The notes under the pieces are model-generated. The model saw only the letters and a list, made by a program, of their open reading frames with translations. It was not told the origin of the DNA and ran no database searches. A program made the translations under genes and the position numbers. 64,000 nucleotides of DNA from positions 248,001 through 312,000 of the forward strand of contig JAVGVS010000302.1 in NCBI GenBank assembly GCA_032718565.1, written 5' to 3'. Below are positions 22,201-34,695 of the stretch, piece after piece (position 1 is the stretch's first letter; each line of letters begins with the position of its first letter). The DNA comes from Distichodus sexfasciatus. Taxonomy: Eukaryota; Chordata; Actinopteri; Characiformes; Distichodontidae.

Positions 22201-25200
22201 GCGGTTTCTGTTTGACATTTCGATCAGAGCAAAATTTTCCTCCATAACACCTTTAAGCAGGACAGACACTAGGCTCAGAGACCAAGGATGTGACACTTGT
22301 ATGTTATTTATTTTTTGTGTCTTGTTCAGTGAGTTCTGGAAGTGTGGAAAGATGGAATAAGGCTTGTTATTAACATTTTTTTTATTTATGCAGTTGTGTG
22401 GTGGTTTTACTGATTTGTTTGACAAAAACACCCCTTCTGAGCCTTTAAGCCCAAGAAGGGTCATCCTGAAAACAAACCAAGAGGAAGTTGGGATGTTTTG
22501 TCACCAGTGGTCTTAACCAACCCTGTGTTCTGATAAAGGTTGAAAATGAAAACGGAATATCCAGTACTTTTCTGCCTGGTTTGTGTAGAGGCCCTGTAAT
22601 ACGTATAACGTGTAATGTTTCAGATGGGTGGGGGTTGGTTTCCATGGAAACACAGGCAGCTTTCCACCCTGCTTCTTTATTTGGTAGAAGGAGTGAAGCT
22701 CTTCATTGAATGCATCAGTTCAGTCTGGATTTATTTGGGTGGTTGGTTATTTTGGGAAAAGAAAGAGAAAAGAGTCTCTGTCTTTTTTTTTTAATAACAG
22801 CTGAAATGAAAACAACTGAATCTTGTGGAGAAAGAGGACAAATATTTGTATGTGCAACTGAGTCTATAGCGCCCTATTATTTACTCAGCAAGGATGATTA
22901 CAAATAATAGTTTTCAGCAGAAAGAAATAGCTTATAGTGCTAGTTCAGTGATCTTAACGTATCCTTATTATTTTTGTTTTAATCAAAGGAGTGAATGAAA
23001 GTGTCATTAAATTTGATTATCTGTATATTTACTGTATCTGTAATTTTAAAAAATTGCTGGCATGTTTAAGGGCACAACAGTACTCTGTGGAATCGAAGCA
23101 GTTTTTATACAGAGACACAGATCCAAAAGAACGGCCATCTTAGACATTAAACGTGCTATTGTAGCTTAAACGCTTTAAACTGTGACGTGAGGCATGATTG
23201 TGATGTTTTAAATTGGCATTACATATTGAGATAAGGAGACTATCACAAAAATATTTTACCGTACAAAATGCCAAAAGAAAACCAGATAAAATTGAAAGGA
23301 TATTGTATCATGAAACCTCATCACTGTATGAATTGTATTGTGAGTCGTGTATATTCTTATGTTTACCATCAACACCGCTATTTTTAGACTTGCCATCAAC
23401 ACCACAAAAGCGGGATAGCAACTTCAGCGATTTTGGCTGAAAATATCAGTTCTCTTATTATTACTATAGATTCAAGAAATTTTATAAAAACTTTGTCTTG
23501 GTGACACGTCTTACCGATGATTTGGTGCTGTTTGCACGTTGTTAGTTTGAGTTTAGGAAGTAAATACGCACCACCTTGTTGCAGTTGAAAGACCAAAATA
23601 TTTAGTTTTATTTTTGAATCGATTCTTTTTAAACACTAGAATAATGAATGTTGTTCTCTCTCACGGTCTCATTCTCACTCCCTCATTCTCAAACTGTCAC
23701 CCCATTTCTCTCACATCCTCTCTCTCACACCCTTCCTCCCAGGACGACGAGAAGTTCCTATCAGAACTGTTTACACAATTAACTGACGAAGGCACAGACG
23801 ATGACAAGCGCCACGAGCTGGTACGGCCCACTCAAGTTATTGGACTGTTCCGCTTCAGATATTGGGTTCCGTCCTCCGTATGACCCGCTTCTTGGTTTTT
23901 GTTACGCAGGTCAACTTCTTGAAGGAGTTCTGCGCCTTCTCACAGACTCTCCAACCGCAAAACAGGGACGCTTTCTTCAAAACGCTCTCCAACATGGGGA
24001 TCCTACAAGCACTGGAAGTCATCCTGGTGAGTGAGAGACCATCTAGCAACCGGCTGCTTTTCGGAAAGGAGTTAACCAATCGACAAGCTCATGGATACTC
24101 CATTTAGTTTGGTTTTTGGTGGTGAAACACACAACCAGCATTTTCCTATGCAAATTTTCTAGCGTGTATTGGTTTGACTATTCAAAGCATTTGTTCTTTG
24201 AATGCAACAGAGATGCTGTAACACAGTTCGACGTTGCTGATTGATGTTTGTTTGTAAAGGGAATGGACGACGTGCAGGTACGGGGAGCGGCCACCGATAT
24301 TTTCTCTTACCTGGTGGAGTACAACCCCTCGATGGTGCGCGAGTTCGTCATGCAGGAGTCCCAGCAGAACGATGACGTAAGCAAAACACATGTTGTAACC
24401 TTGCATGAGTCCGTACACTGGAAACAAAGTGATCTTATAGTTACAAAGTTTTAGATGCAAAATAGGTTCCAGATTGGTCAGCAAGTTTCACGCTCATCCA
24501 CCAACTGTTTTTAAGAAGAAATTAGTTGTTAAAACATTTATGCAGCTGAAATGAAAAAGAGCACTCCTATTTAAATTTTAATGCTTGGTAATTTGTGCAA
24601 AAGATTAGCTTATTGGGTCTTTGTTAATTCTACAGATGTGCAATACTGCATTTGTATGTCTTAATGGGTTTTTCTAAAGCCGATGCCGATATTTAGAAGT
24701 CAGGGTCAGCCGATGGCCGATATATGCTGCCGATATTTTTTTTGGCCAATAATTAGACATTTCCCTTCTGTTTGTGTAGCAAAATATCACACTAATAATA
24801 ACAAAGGATACACGAAATTTTTCAACTTAACATTTATTTAACACTGAATAAACATACATAACATAAATAAAACCGTAAATGTCTAAACAATAAATAGATA
24901 TATAACATTTGAACTTGACTAATAATTTGTAAACAAAACAGTTTTCAAGTTACAAACCAGTTACAAACAGCATGGATCACGTGTACCGCAGCAAAACTGG
25001 GCTGTCCGCAGAGATGCCTGAATATCGGCGTACTAAACTCGGATATCGGCCGATGCCGTTATTGTAAAAAAAATGCTAAAGATATATCGGTCGACCTCTA
25101 GTCTTAACTTTCTTGATTTAAGTAAAAACCAATAAAGGCCCATTCATTCCATATATGTTTTGGGTGTCTAGTAAGGTGCTAAATGAATACTTGAAATGAA

Positions 25201-28200
25201 TGTTATTAAATCACAATGAAAATTGCATTAAAAATTAAGATGCTTGCCTCTTAGTTTATCCAACATTGCACTTGGCAATTGTATAAGAATATCGTGGTTG
25301 TCATCTCTTGTTTTCAAATATTAACAATAACGTCCTGAATATTTGAGCCATCCAGTAGTTTTTTTTTATTCCACTTATCAAACCGTTAATGGATTTTCCC
25401 ACCTTTTTTCTTACTTGCATTTCTGTTTCCGCTGCAGGACATCCTGTTGATTAATCTGATCATTGAACACATGATCTGTGACACTGACCCAGAGCTGGGG
25501 GGAGCTGTGCAGCTAATGGGCTTGTTGAGGACCCTGGTGGATCCTGAAAACATGTTGGCAACTGCTAATGTGAGTCATGTATTCCCTCTCTCTATTCTAA
25601 GTGGTGAACGTAATATGCGACGTGATGGATCCCTCTTCTCATCCTTTAATGTCTTGTGTCATCAGAGCATCCAGATAAGACATGTCTCGAAATACTAAGC
25701 ATATAACCGAACTCGCACACAGACTCAGCAGTCAAGATTGATATCAAACAGCATTTATCGTGCGGAAAATATGACTTCTGATCAAATTGTGGCGATTACC
25801 CAAGGCTGTTGTCTGTGAGAGTTTTTTGTGAATTATTCTTGATGAATAAATACAATGGGATGAGAGTTTGAGTAGAAACAGAAGCAGAACAGCTCTTGAA
25901 TAATCTGTGAGGATAATTGAGTGAGGATAGTGGTTTGTTATGTGTCTGAAGTCCAGATGACCTGTATCAAATGGGATGAATGTGGCACGGTCTGTGCTAG
26001 GAATAAAATGTTTTGGTTTGGCTGCTGTGAATGGAGTGGACTTGGAGCAAAAAGGTGTGGATTTCCATCAGTGCAAATGTAGCCTTTATAGATTTTATTG
26101 GTCCAGTGTAAGCATAATAAGTTCAGTATTTTTGTTCATATTACTAAAGGCTGCTCTCTCTCTCTCTCTCTCACTTGCAGAAGACAGAAAAGACAGAGTT
26201 CTTAAGTTTCTTCTACAAGCACTGCATGCATGTTCTCTCCGCTCCACTGCTAGCCAACACCACTGAGGAGAAGCCCATCAAAGGTAAGGCTGAGTGTGTA
26301 TACGTATGAGCGTGCATCAAATTTAGTTTGTGCAGAAGAACCAACGTTTTCTGGAAGAAGGAAGGTGTGATGAGCGTGTGGGTTGAATTGCAGATTTAAA
26401 CATTGCGCACGTCACTGGCGTTGAATCATTTCCGTGTGGACTGTAAAAGTTTTTTTTTTTGCGTCTGTCAGAACCTCTGGTTTTCTTTACGCAGACGATT
26501 TTCAGACGTGCCAACTGCTGGCGCTGATTGTGGAGCTTCTCACCTTCTGTGTGGAACATCACACGTATCACATAAAAAACTACATCATCAACAAAGACAT
26601 CCTGCGTAGAGTGTTGGTGCTCACCGCCTCCCAGCATGCTTTCCTGGCCCTGTGTGAGTACAGGCACTTGCTTGCACAAACAGATACACAAAATAGCAAA
26701 ATAAGAGAAAAAAGCATGTCATAACTTTAATTGCTTGTAAGAGATGGATCCAGAGGTTGTCTGTCAGTTGTCGTCTTTGTGTAAATAAATAGATTTTTTG
26801 CAAAATGTTCATTAGATATATTGTTTTTTGAATGAGTTTTTTTTGGATTCTGACTTTGTCACTTTGTTTTTTTGGGGGATCGATCGATGTAGTGATGCTT
26901 TCCGGCTCGCAGCTGCAGTAACCCTCGTCTCCCTCTCATTCCATCCAGGCTCTTTGCGCTTCATGAGAAAGATCGTGGGACTGAAGGATGAGTTCTACAA
27001 TCGCTACATCATGAGGAACTTCTTGTTTGAGCCCGTGGTCAAAGCGTTCCTCAACAACGGCTCCCGATACAACCTCATCAACTCGGCAATCATAGAGATG
27101 TTTGAATACGTCCGTGTGGTGAGTCTGCTTTATATAATCCACAAAGTCCACTAAAAGCTAGTTTCACAGCACCATGTTCATTTTCTGCTTACAAGCTCTG
27201 GTAGATTTATTGACAGTGTATAAATATTAACTTCCTCACGCTGTTTGTGTGTTTTTTCCTCCTCAGGAGGACGTGAAGTCGTTGACGGCTCATATCATAG
27301 AGAACTACTGGAAAGCTCTGGAGGACGTTGACTACGTGCAGACGTTTAAGGGCCTCAAGCTGCGCTACGAGCAGCAGAGGGAGCGACAGGACAACCCCAA
27401 ACTCGACAGGTCAGTCTACAAACAAATCTGACAAACATGTTAACACTAGAAGCCTAGAATGCAATTCTTTTTAAACAGTCCTGTTTCAATTGTATATGCA
27501 AATATCTAAGTCCCAAAGGATGCTCAAAGGAAGCGCAAAAGGTTATATTTGCTTGTTTCAACTTTTTACTGACTGTTAGTTAATAAAAACATTTCGTATG
27601 TGCACCCATTCAGCATGCGCTCGATCCTGCGCAACCATCGTTTTCGTCGGGACGCGCGGACGTTGGAGGACGAGGAGGAGATGTGGTTCAACACGGATGA
27701 AGAAGACCTGGAGGACGGCGAGGCGGTGGTGCCCCCCTCCGACAAAATGAAGAACGACGAGGACCTGATGGACCCCATCAGCAAGTTTATGGAGAGAAAG
27801 AAATGTATGACACACATGAAGGCTAACGTGAAGAGAGTAAATGATAGTGATTTTAAGCTACAGTTCAGTAGACGTTGAAGCCGCTGACAAAAGTAGATGT
27901 GAAACTGAGGTGAATGCCTCGTCTGACGTTTTGACTCAAACCTTCCTTCTCTTTTCCTTTCAGTGAAAGAGTCGGAGGAGAAAGAGGTTTTGTCGGGGAA
28001 GTCCAGCCTGTCTGGCCGACAGAGCCCCAGTTTTAAGCTCTCTTTCTCCAGCTCCCCCAAGGCCAGTCTGTCCTCACCCCCCACCGCCTCTCTGCACACC
28101 AGCTCACCAGCGTCGCCCGGATCCCCCACCCCGGGGGCCAGGAACTCCCCACCCTTGGCAGCTGTGACCACTAAGGTGAGCTGCCGGCTTAGAGACTGAC

Positions 28201-28566
28201 CTCTTGCGCTTTCACACTTGCATACCGTAACAGCTGAGTGAAGTCAAGATAACAGTAATTGCTTGTGTTAAGGTTGTGCTGCGTTACAAATTCGGGAGGT
28301 GGGCTGACATCTCACCCTGTGCTAATCATTTCAGGTTTTTAACTATTTGCTCCACGTAGAAGCAGCGTGAGTAGGTGAAGTGATTTTAAGCCGATATTAT
28401 TTAGGCAACGTTGCTGAGCAATTTTCCGATTTATTTCCTGGCCCAGGGCGGGCTGGTGGGGCTGGTGGACTATCCGGACGACGATGAGGACGACGAGGAC
28501 GAGGAAGATTCGGACAGTAAAGAGGGGAGTCCCCCGCTGTCCAAGAAATCGAAGCTGAGCTCCTAA
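19237..28566 (+). CDS. ppp4r3a: PPP4R3A (SMEK1), protein phosphatase 4 regulatory subunit 3A
   Basis: This subunit directs PP4 catalytic subunit to substrates in DNA repair, centrosome and metabolic signalling. Fifteen exons: 19237-19378, 19484-19539, 20135-20233, 20336-20953, 23743-23820, 23910-24026, 24260-24376, 25438-25569, 26181-26283, 26495-26653, 26949-27118, 27267-27409, 27614-27804, 27964-28175, 28447-28566. They total 2457 nt, 818 residues. The N-terminus ([20 protein letters not shown]) is a PH/EVH1-like domain to about residue 105. The SMK domain and HEAT/ARM-like helices follow to about 640 ([42 protein letters not shown]). The tail has a Ser/Pro-rich stretch, the [18 protein letters not shown] motif (GGL here after GTT-less junction at 28447), an acidic run and a basic KKSKLSS end. 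MSSPGLELP and [11 protein letters not shown] favour 3A over 3B. Introns are all GT-AG. Confidence 0.98.
20954..23742. other. Large ppp4r3a intron (2.8 kb)
   Basis: The intron begins with GTGGGG and ends in a CT-rich tract before CAG at 23740-23742. It holds a fish repeat fragment at 21360-21480 and otherwise unremarkable AT-rich sequence. Short frames have no recognisable product. Confidence 0.65.
21360..21480. repeat. Common fish repeat fragment in ppp4r3a intron
   Basis: The text 'cgagcaaggcccttatcccc', 'ccctgtaattaggaaac' and 'ccataaatgtaaat' matches the same family as 11375-11490. Family name is not certain. Confidence 0.6.
24676..25101. mobile_element. Non-autonomous DNA transposon with 'ccgatatcgg' termini
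   Basis: Both ends are rich in inverted copies of a ccgatgccgatat word: left 'agccgatgccgatattta' and 'ccgatggccgatatat', right 'ggatatcggccgatgccg' and 'atatcggtcgacctctag'. The middle is AT-rich with no coding potential. This terminal text is familiar from fish non-autonomous elements; the superfamily is not certain. It lies in a ppp4r3a intron. Confidence 0.65.
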
Positions 28567-29775
28567 GAAAAGCCCCGACTGCCACAGCGGCGTTCAGAGG
28601 GAGCCTTTCTTTGTCCCCTCCCCCCCTCCACGGACTCATTTCTGCGCTCAGCTCAGAACTCTAAACTGAACAATATGAACGTACAAACGACCGAATGGAT
28701 ATAAGGACGAATGACAATGCCGCCCCATCCCCAGCCACCGCCTCCCGCGAGAGGCGAAAACGTGGGGGGAGGGAAAAGGGAGAGTTGGAAAAAGGGGGCA
28801 AAGTAACGTCTCCATTTGGGGGACTGACTCGGGTGCCAATCGGAGACGGAAAGAAAGCGGGGAAGAAGAAACAGAGCGAAGTGAAAAGGAAATAAAACTG
28901 TGGTTTCTGGACAAATAAAAGGATTTAATTAAATTTTCAACAAAAGCTAAAAGTACTGGGGGGTAAACGACCTCACAACACTTTCACACACAGACACGTC
29001 CGCACATACACAGGCACACACACAAACACACACACACTGAGACTGGAGCAGCATAGAGCGTCCCAGACTCGGACCAGGACACACTGCCCCCCCTCTCAGG
29101 GAAGGATGTCACATGACCCGAACCGACCGGGCCAGCCAATCCTGAACCACCACCACCACCACCACTCACCTTCGCTGACTCCATCTCCATTTCTTTCTCT
29201 CCTTCCTCTAAACCCCTTTTTTCTGTCCCCCCACTTCCCTTCTTATTCTCCTTTGTTTATTTTCCCTCCTCTTTTTTTCCAGCCTTTTTTGGGTTTCTGG
29301 AGCCTGACAGGAGACTTATGGGGCGGAGCAAGTCCGAATTTGTCTTTGTTGATGTCATTGTTGTCCTCGTTGCTCGGCGGAAGTTCTTCCTCTTTCAAAG
29401 CCAGCGGTTTCCTCTTTTTTTTTTCCCCTCCTCCCCCAACTTCTGTTCTGTTCTTCTCTTCCTCTCCCTTTTTTTAAACGACAAAAAAGAGACCTGCCTT
29501 TAAATGTTCAGGACGTTTTCAAGTCGCACTTGAACAGGTTTTTAAAACCTCAGTAGGGGGAAGAGTTAGTTTTACCCTTTTTTTGCCCTTTGAAACTGCA
29601 GATTTTTTGGAAAATTTGTAAGCCCGTCTTGATTAAAGATTGAGTGGAACTCTAGATGTGATCGATTTTTTTTCCTTCTTTTTTGTCATATCTTCACTTT
29701 TTTCTTTTACATGAGTGTACTCTTAGTTGGTGGGTATATTTGGGACCATTAAAAAGATCTTTGCTGTAATATAAT
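28567..29775 (+). other. ppp4r3a: ppp4r3a 3' UTR with alternative polyadenylation sites
   Basis: Hexamers AATAAA at 28891-28896 and 28914-28919 could give a short UTR. A distal ATTAAA at 29748-29753, followed by GT-rich sequence, would give a UTR of about 1.2 kb. The UTR contains a CA repeat (28986-29036), a CAC run (29144-29163) and long T/C-rich stretches (29165-29480). It extends the transcript to about 29775. Confidence 0.6.
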
Positions 29776-31574
29776 CTGGTGCTTGTGCTGGTTCCATGAA
29801 TGGTGTCTGTTTTGTTGGTACTTTGTGTATAGCGTGCAATTTACCATTTTTGTGTGTTAATATTCTGTAATCTCAGGGATATTTGAGATTCTGGATTTGC
29901 TCCAGAATGAAAATTTGACTGAACATTATTTTTGTGCACACACTTTGTAAAAAGTGTATACAGCGCAAATCGACAGCGGTATACGTTAGTTGCAGAGCTA
30001 ACTATCAGGCTAGTAGTATAGTCCTTACTTGCTAGCTGCTGAAACGTCTAGGACCAGTTTCCCAAACAAGAATTAAGCCTACGCCTAGACTAGTTTTGAG
30101 TCTCTGTGGTGAATCTCCATTGGTACTGCAATTCAGTCCAAGACTAGGCTTAATCTATGTTCAAGAAACCGGCCCCTAGTGTCTAGTTAACCAAAAACAG
30201 ACAAATTAATATTGACACTGGCTTATGTTCTGCCTAATGGAACTGTCACAGCTGTAGCTAACTATGTTGCTGTAACTTCATTTTATTGCTGTTAATTCTG
30301 TGTTATTTTTAATCAGGAGAATACTAAAAGCATTTTGGTACCACATGGCCACTGCTGCTATTTAGGAAACCAGGCCCTTGTTAAATCTGCTTAATTAGTA
30401 GACAGCTGCATCGGTGAAGATGATTGGCGAAGGAGGCGGTAGAGCTGGGCGAGACCAAGAGCCACACACATCGACGGCGAGCCCAGTGAATTTAAACGTA
30501 GCATTTTAAAACTGGAAGACAGACATCTGACATAAAAGCCAAGAATGTATGTGAGAAATGTACATTACGCCCAAGTGAAGTGTTTTTCTATGTCAGTTGT
30601 GGGCAATTCTAATCCGATGAAGTGCCTCTCGTCACATCTACAGAACTAGCGGCCAAGAACGCCGGTGTTGATAGCAGCCCAAACCCATTAAAATAGTGGT
30701 GATTGGTGCGGAATGTTTTCTGATAATAATGTATATAATTGAACATAGAGTTGCATTTAAAGTTCCATTAAGGGAAATTCTTCAACATATTTGAACATAA
30801 AAAAAGCAAAACACAAAATAAAAAAAGCAAAACACAAAATAACATGCCATTTTTTAAATAACATGCCCAGCCCTGATTCTTAGCTGCTGGATTGTAAAAA
30901 GTAATCGGTACAGGTTCTACTCAAGAAAAGGCAGTTATGGTCTCTATTGCACTGCTGTATTATGCTGTTTGCAAGTGGTTTGGGTCGAAAACAGCTCCAT
31001 AGGCCCTTGACACCGCGTAGTTTTTGAAATTCTAAATTTAGTAATGAATTTACTACAGTTTATTTTGTTTTATTGTACTTTTCTGTTTCAAGTTCATAAT
31101 GACTGCAGTAGCCATATTAATTTCTTATCATATTATAATTTATCAGGCGGATGCTGAAAGCAAATATTAGTTCCTCGTTTTCTAATTCTATATGATCTGG
31201 ATTCAAAAACAGCATTTAAAAAATCCTGCTAATCGTGTCCTATTTATAATGTTGCTGAAAGCCAGCAGAGAGAGAGACCTCACCTCGTCCCATTGCCCTT
31301 CAGTAATATTTCACTTGCGGAACTTGCCCTGAAAGCACTACCGACCAGAACTGCTAGATGGCGCTAACGACCATTATTCCGCCGCAATATTGTATAGGCC
31401 TCATTAAAAAAATAATTCTAGGTTTTGCATTAATCCAAAAATGACTTATAATGAAAAGTCCAACTCAAGCTCGGGTTCACCTACAGATGTACTGAGCTTA
31501 AATCCCACATTTAAATTGAGATTTATCACTCGAAACATGCGTTTAATTAAACCCGTTTCAATTCTGTCCGTCTG
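29776..31574. other. Intergenic DNA downstream of ppp4r3a
   Basis: AT-rich sequence with a MITE at 30045-30178 and a directly repeated A-rich 22-mer at about 30797-30840. No gene, RNA or strong motif is seen. Confidence 0.55.
30045..30178. mobile_element. Short palindromic MITE
   Basis: The left arm 'accagtttcccaaacaagaa' with 'ttaagcctacgcctagac' is repeated in inverted form on the right ('agactaggcttaatctatgt', 'tcaagaaaccggcccc'). The element is about 135 bp with no coding capacity. This palindromic element is common in fish genomes. Confidence 0.7.
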
Positions 31575-31830
31575 AACGCCTTTATAAGTGCCCGGGCGCA
31601 ATATGGCACACGTCTGGACCGACGCGGAGCCGGGAGCCGCGGGCCCGTTTGTTGTGTTTAATTACGATCCGCTCCGTGACAAATCGCGTCGCTTCAGTCC
31701 GGCGTGATGGACTCATCAGCAGCAGCGGGTTGGCGCGCCGGTTACCCGGGCTCCAGGCTCCGTTAAGCCGCGGCGGAGCGCCAGAGCACCGGGAGGGAAG
31801 GCGGAGAGACTCCGGGGTTGATGCCCAACT
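31575..31830. promoter_or_regulatory. Candidate regulatory island 1 (CpG-rich)
   Basis: An isolated CpG-rich block in AT-rich DNA. It contains TTTAATTACGATCC (around 31657), a TGACAAATCGCG stretch and a TGATGGACTCATCA near-palindrome. No matching coding sequence or splice pattern is recognised. Function is inferred from composition only. Confidence 0.35.
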
Positions 31831-32917
31831 CCAGGGCTTTTTCCCAGCTGGCACAAGTCCCGAGTCTGGCGTTATAGTCCTGCTGAGACTTTTAGACCCG
31901 ATCGAGCGTGTCATGAGCAGCTAAAAAAGTAAATAATAAAAAAACTGTAATTAAATGTAGGGTTAAGAAGAAGAAAAAAATGTTCCGTGGTTGATTACCC
32001 TTAATCTCCCTTCACCCTTAATCACTCTTAATCTTTAAAAATAAATAAATAAATAAAACAAAATATCAATTAAGATGGGAACTGTCACCGAAATGAGATA
32101 ATTCATATCTTAATGGGTTGTTAGAAAGATTTTATCCCTAAAAGTGAAACCTGAAATAACTTTTTAATTGAATAAAAATCTATTTGATGACTGTATAAAA
32201 TAACCTAGAATTGAGTCTGTAAGTTAATTATCTTTACCCATGTATTCTATAATTGTACAAAATTGCTAAATATATAATTAATTGTCATATTTAGAGCCAT
32301 CAGCTTATTTTGATGACCTTTATATTTAACATTATGTAAATAATTAGATTATTATAGATTGATTATATTAAATTGATATTTCTGGACATTTCCAAATTTG
32401 GAAGATATTGTGTTTCCTTTTTTTATTACCAATTAGCTAAAAATTACAGCATTATTTTGTATCCATTCATGAATTAATAGCCAGATATCCAAATATTAGA
32501 TATTTTGCATGTATAAATTTAGGTGTCTGTCAAATCATGTGGACATGCATGAGGGTTAAAAACTTTTCACTTAATTCATAAGATGATACACTGCTGAATT
32601 GTTGAAGAAATTAAAAAACAAAACAAAACAATGAAAATCTATAATTTAAGGCATTTAAGTTTACTAGAGTTATGCTAAAACTTAAGATTTTCCCATCTGA
32701 TTTCTTGTAATAGCTGTATTTAGATATTTAGGAAGCAGTCAAATCAAATGGACGTGCATTAAAGGGTTAAAAATAACCATTTAGGTTTTTAAGAGCTTGA
32801 TGAATTGATAATAAATAAAAAATAAAAAAGCCATAAATATAAATGTCATTAAGTGCATTCCGATGTACTAGAGCTATGTTGAGAACTGAAGATTTTCTAT
32901 CACCTTATTCCTTGTAA
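31831..32917. repeat. AT-rich region with imperfect ~208-bp tandem duplication
   Basis: Two diverged units are readable at about 32525-32732 and 32733-32928. Paired landmarks are 'tcaaatcatgtggacatgca' with 'tcaaatcaaatggacgtgca', 'gggttaaaaa' in both, 'actagagttatg' with 'actagagctatg', and 'ttgtaata(g/t)ctg' in both. The upstream part (31930-32520) is similar in composition but not clearly repeated. Confidence 0.65.
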
Positions 32918-32924
32918 TATCTGC

Positions 32925-33310
32925 ATCAGCAGCAGATGGCGCAAGCGTCCAGTCGTCGGCTCCCCCAGGAGAAAGGGCTTTGTGTGCCGGATTGTGGGTA
33001 GCAGCAGCGGCCGGGAGTCTGTCGAACAGGAAATCCAGTGCGTCGTTCGTTCGGGGTTGTCCAAACAGCCACACAATGCGCACTTTCATGTGCGCCCCTG
33101 GGCCCTGTCGCCCCGCGCCGACAATCGCTTGTGTTTCCCGCACAAAGTGGCCTCTGTGTGGGCTGCCTCCTCTCGCCTCCGGACGCCGCTGTGGAGGTGA
33201 TCAGGGGCCGTGTTCAGCATAGCGTGTCTGTTTGTGTGATTAATCACTGTGTAAAACTCGAGCGTATCCGTTTCGGTAGGAGCGGGAGCCACCGGGCGCC
33301 TGGGTAAAGA
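32925..33310. promoter_or_regulatory. Candidate regulatory island 2 (CpG-rich)
   Basis: An abrupt switch from AT-rich repeat to GC/CpG-rich unique sequence, including 'tttcatgtgcgcccctgggc' and 'gtttcccgcacaaagtggcc'. Open frames on both strands are short and unrelated to known families. It may be an enhancer or a promoter of an unannotated transcript. Confidence 0.35.
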
Positions 33311-34012
33311 AATCTCCGTTTATACGCTGCCGTGTGAAGCGAGGGCCCGAGGGTCGGCGTGGTCGGCGGCAGGACGACGGAGACGACGGAGGCCAGGACG
33401 GGCCGATGGAGTTTACCATATGGTTGAGATTAAGGCACTACAGTAACCGATTGATGCACGCTTTTGGGATTTCTTTCGAGCTTTTGTTTAAGTTGTAGGC
33501 GTGGGCAGAGGTGAAAAGCCGCTTCGAGAGCATACCGTTCATGTGCGTTTGCTGAGAAAATGAAGTTGAGAAAAAAAAAATTGAATTAATTGGTCTTGTG
33601 GAGATTGTGAGGTGTTTCGGTTTGCCACAGAGTCACATCGTTACCATGTTCTTTTAACCCAGCTAACAAAATCATGCCCTCCAAAGTGTGTTTTACACTA
33701 TGTGTGGCCTAAAAGTCTTAATGAGATATGATTATAAAGGATATACATTAAGCCACTCATTTTAAAAAACAAAATATTCTGATTTAAAGGTAACGTTAAA
33801 GTCTTGTATCTGTGTGTATATACGATGAGATATTTACTGTAAACTCAGGCCTAATGTGGGAAGACTTCTCTTTAAAATTTTTCGGCAACTGGACAATCTG
33901 CCCTGTTGAATTGACTGCCCTGTTGAAGTGTAACATTACATGAACGTAACAGAAATATCAAATCAATATTATGTATGAAGAGAGATGGGAATGGTTTGGG
34001 TATTACTGGGCA

Positions 34013-34051
<39 letters not shown>

Positions 34052-34439
34052 CACACGCACACACACACACACACGCACACACACACACACACGCACACAC
34101 ACACACACACTGGATTCCTGCCTTGTGTCCATGTGTTGGCGGTGAGAATGATGGTCAGTGGCTATTAGCTGACGGTCAGTTATTTAGCTTCTGACCCGCT
34201 TGGTTCTTGGCCAGCACTGTCCTTTGGACCATCGGTCTCTCCGTCTCCCCATCTCCCTCTCTCCATCTCCCTCTCTCATTCTATAGTAAGTCTGGGGCCC
34301 ACAGTAAGTCTGGGCAAAAGATAAGAGAAACCTGTCAAATGCCTCTAGAGCTCAACACTGTAGGCCTGTCTTTCATATCTCTCTCACTCACTGTTAGTCA
34401 CATACTGTACACTCTCTCTCTCTCAACTGGAGAGTTGTA
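33311..34439. other. Intergenic DNA with CA microsatellite
   Basis: GC-rich tail of island 2 gives way to AT-rich sequence. A (CA)n microsatellite with CG interruptions lies at 34013-34110, and CT-rich simple sequence at 34230-34285. No gene is seen. Confidence 0.6.
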
Positions 34440-34695
34440 GGACATTCTAAGTGTGAGCGGCGGACTCGAGATAAACACGTTGCCAGATGTCGGCGCGGCG
34501 ACACGAGTGGAAATAGCTTCGGCTGTCGGCGGGAAGCTGATTGTCTCCAACCTACTTTCCTCTTTCTTCCTTCCTCTCTCTTGCTCTCGTGGAAAATGAC
34601 ATGAGCTGAGCTGCGGGTACAGTAGGGGGATTGTGCTCATTCGGCACCATGATTTGATTAGCCGGACGGGAAACCACAGTGGAGTGTCATATCCG
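34440..34695. promoter_or_regulatory. Candidate regulatory island 3
   Basis: CpG-containing unique sequence includes 'tagcttcggctgtcggcggg', 'aagctgattgtctcc', and 'gctcattcggcaccatgatt' followed by TTGATTAG. A CT stretch interrupts it. No coding pattern is found. Confidence 0.3.

Noticed and set aside
27566..28171. 201-residue reverse-strand frame
   Set aside because: It is the antisense shadow of two ppp4r3a exons and crosses their intron.
29144..29163. Poly-His coding stretch in a 123-residue frame
   Set aside because: It lies in the ppp4r3a 3' UTR and the rest of the frame is T/C-rich low complexity.
33971..34194. His-Thr repeat protein
   Set aside because: It is a (CA)n microsatellite read as codons.
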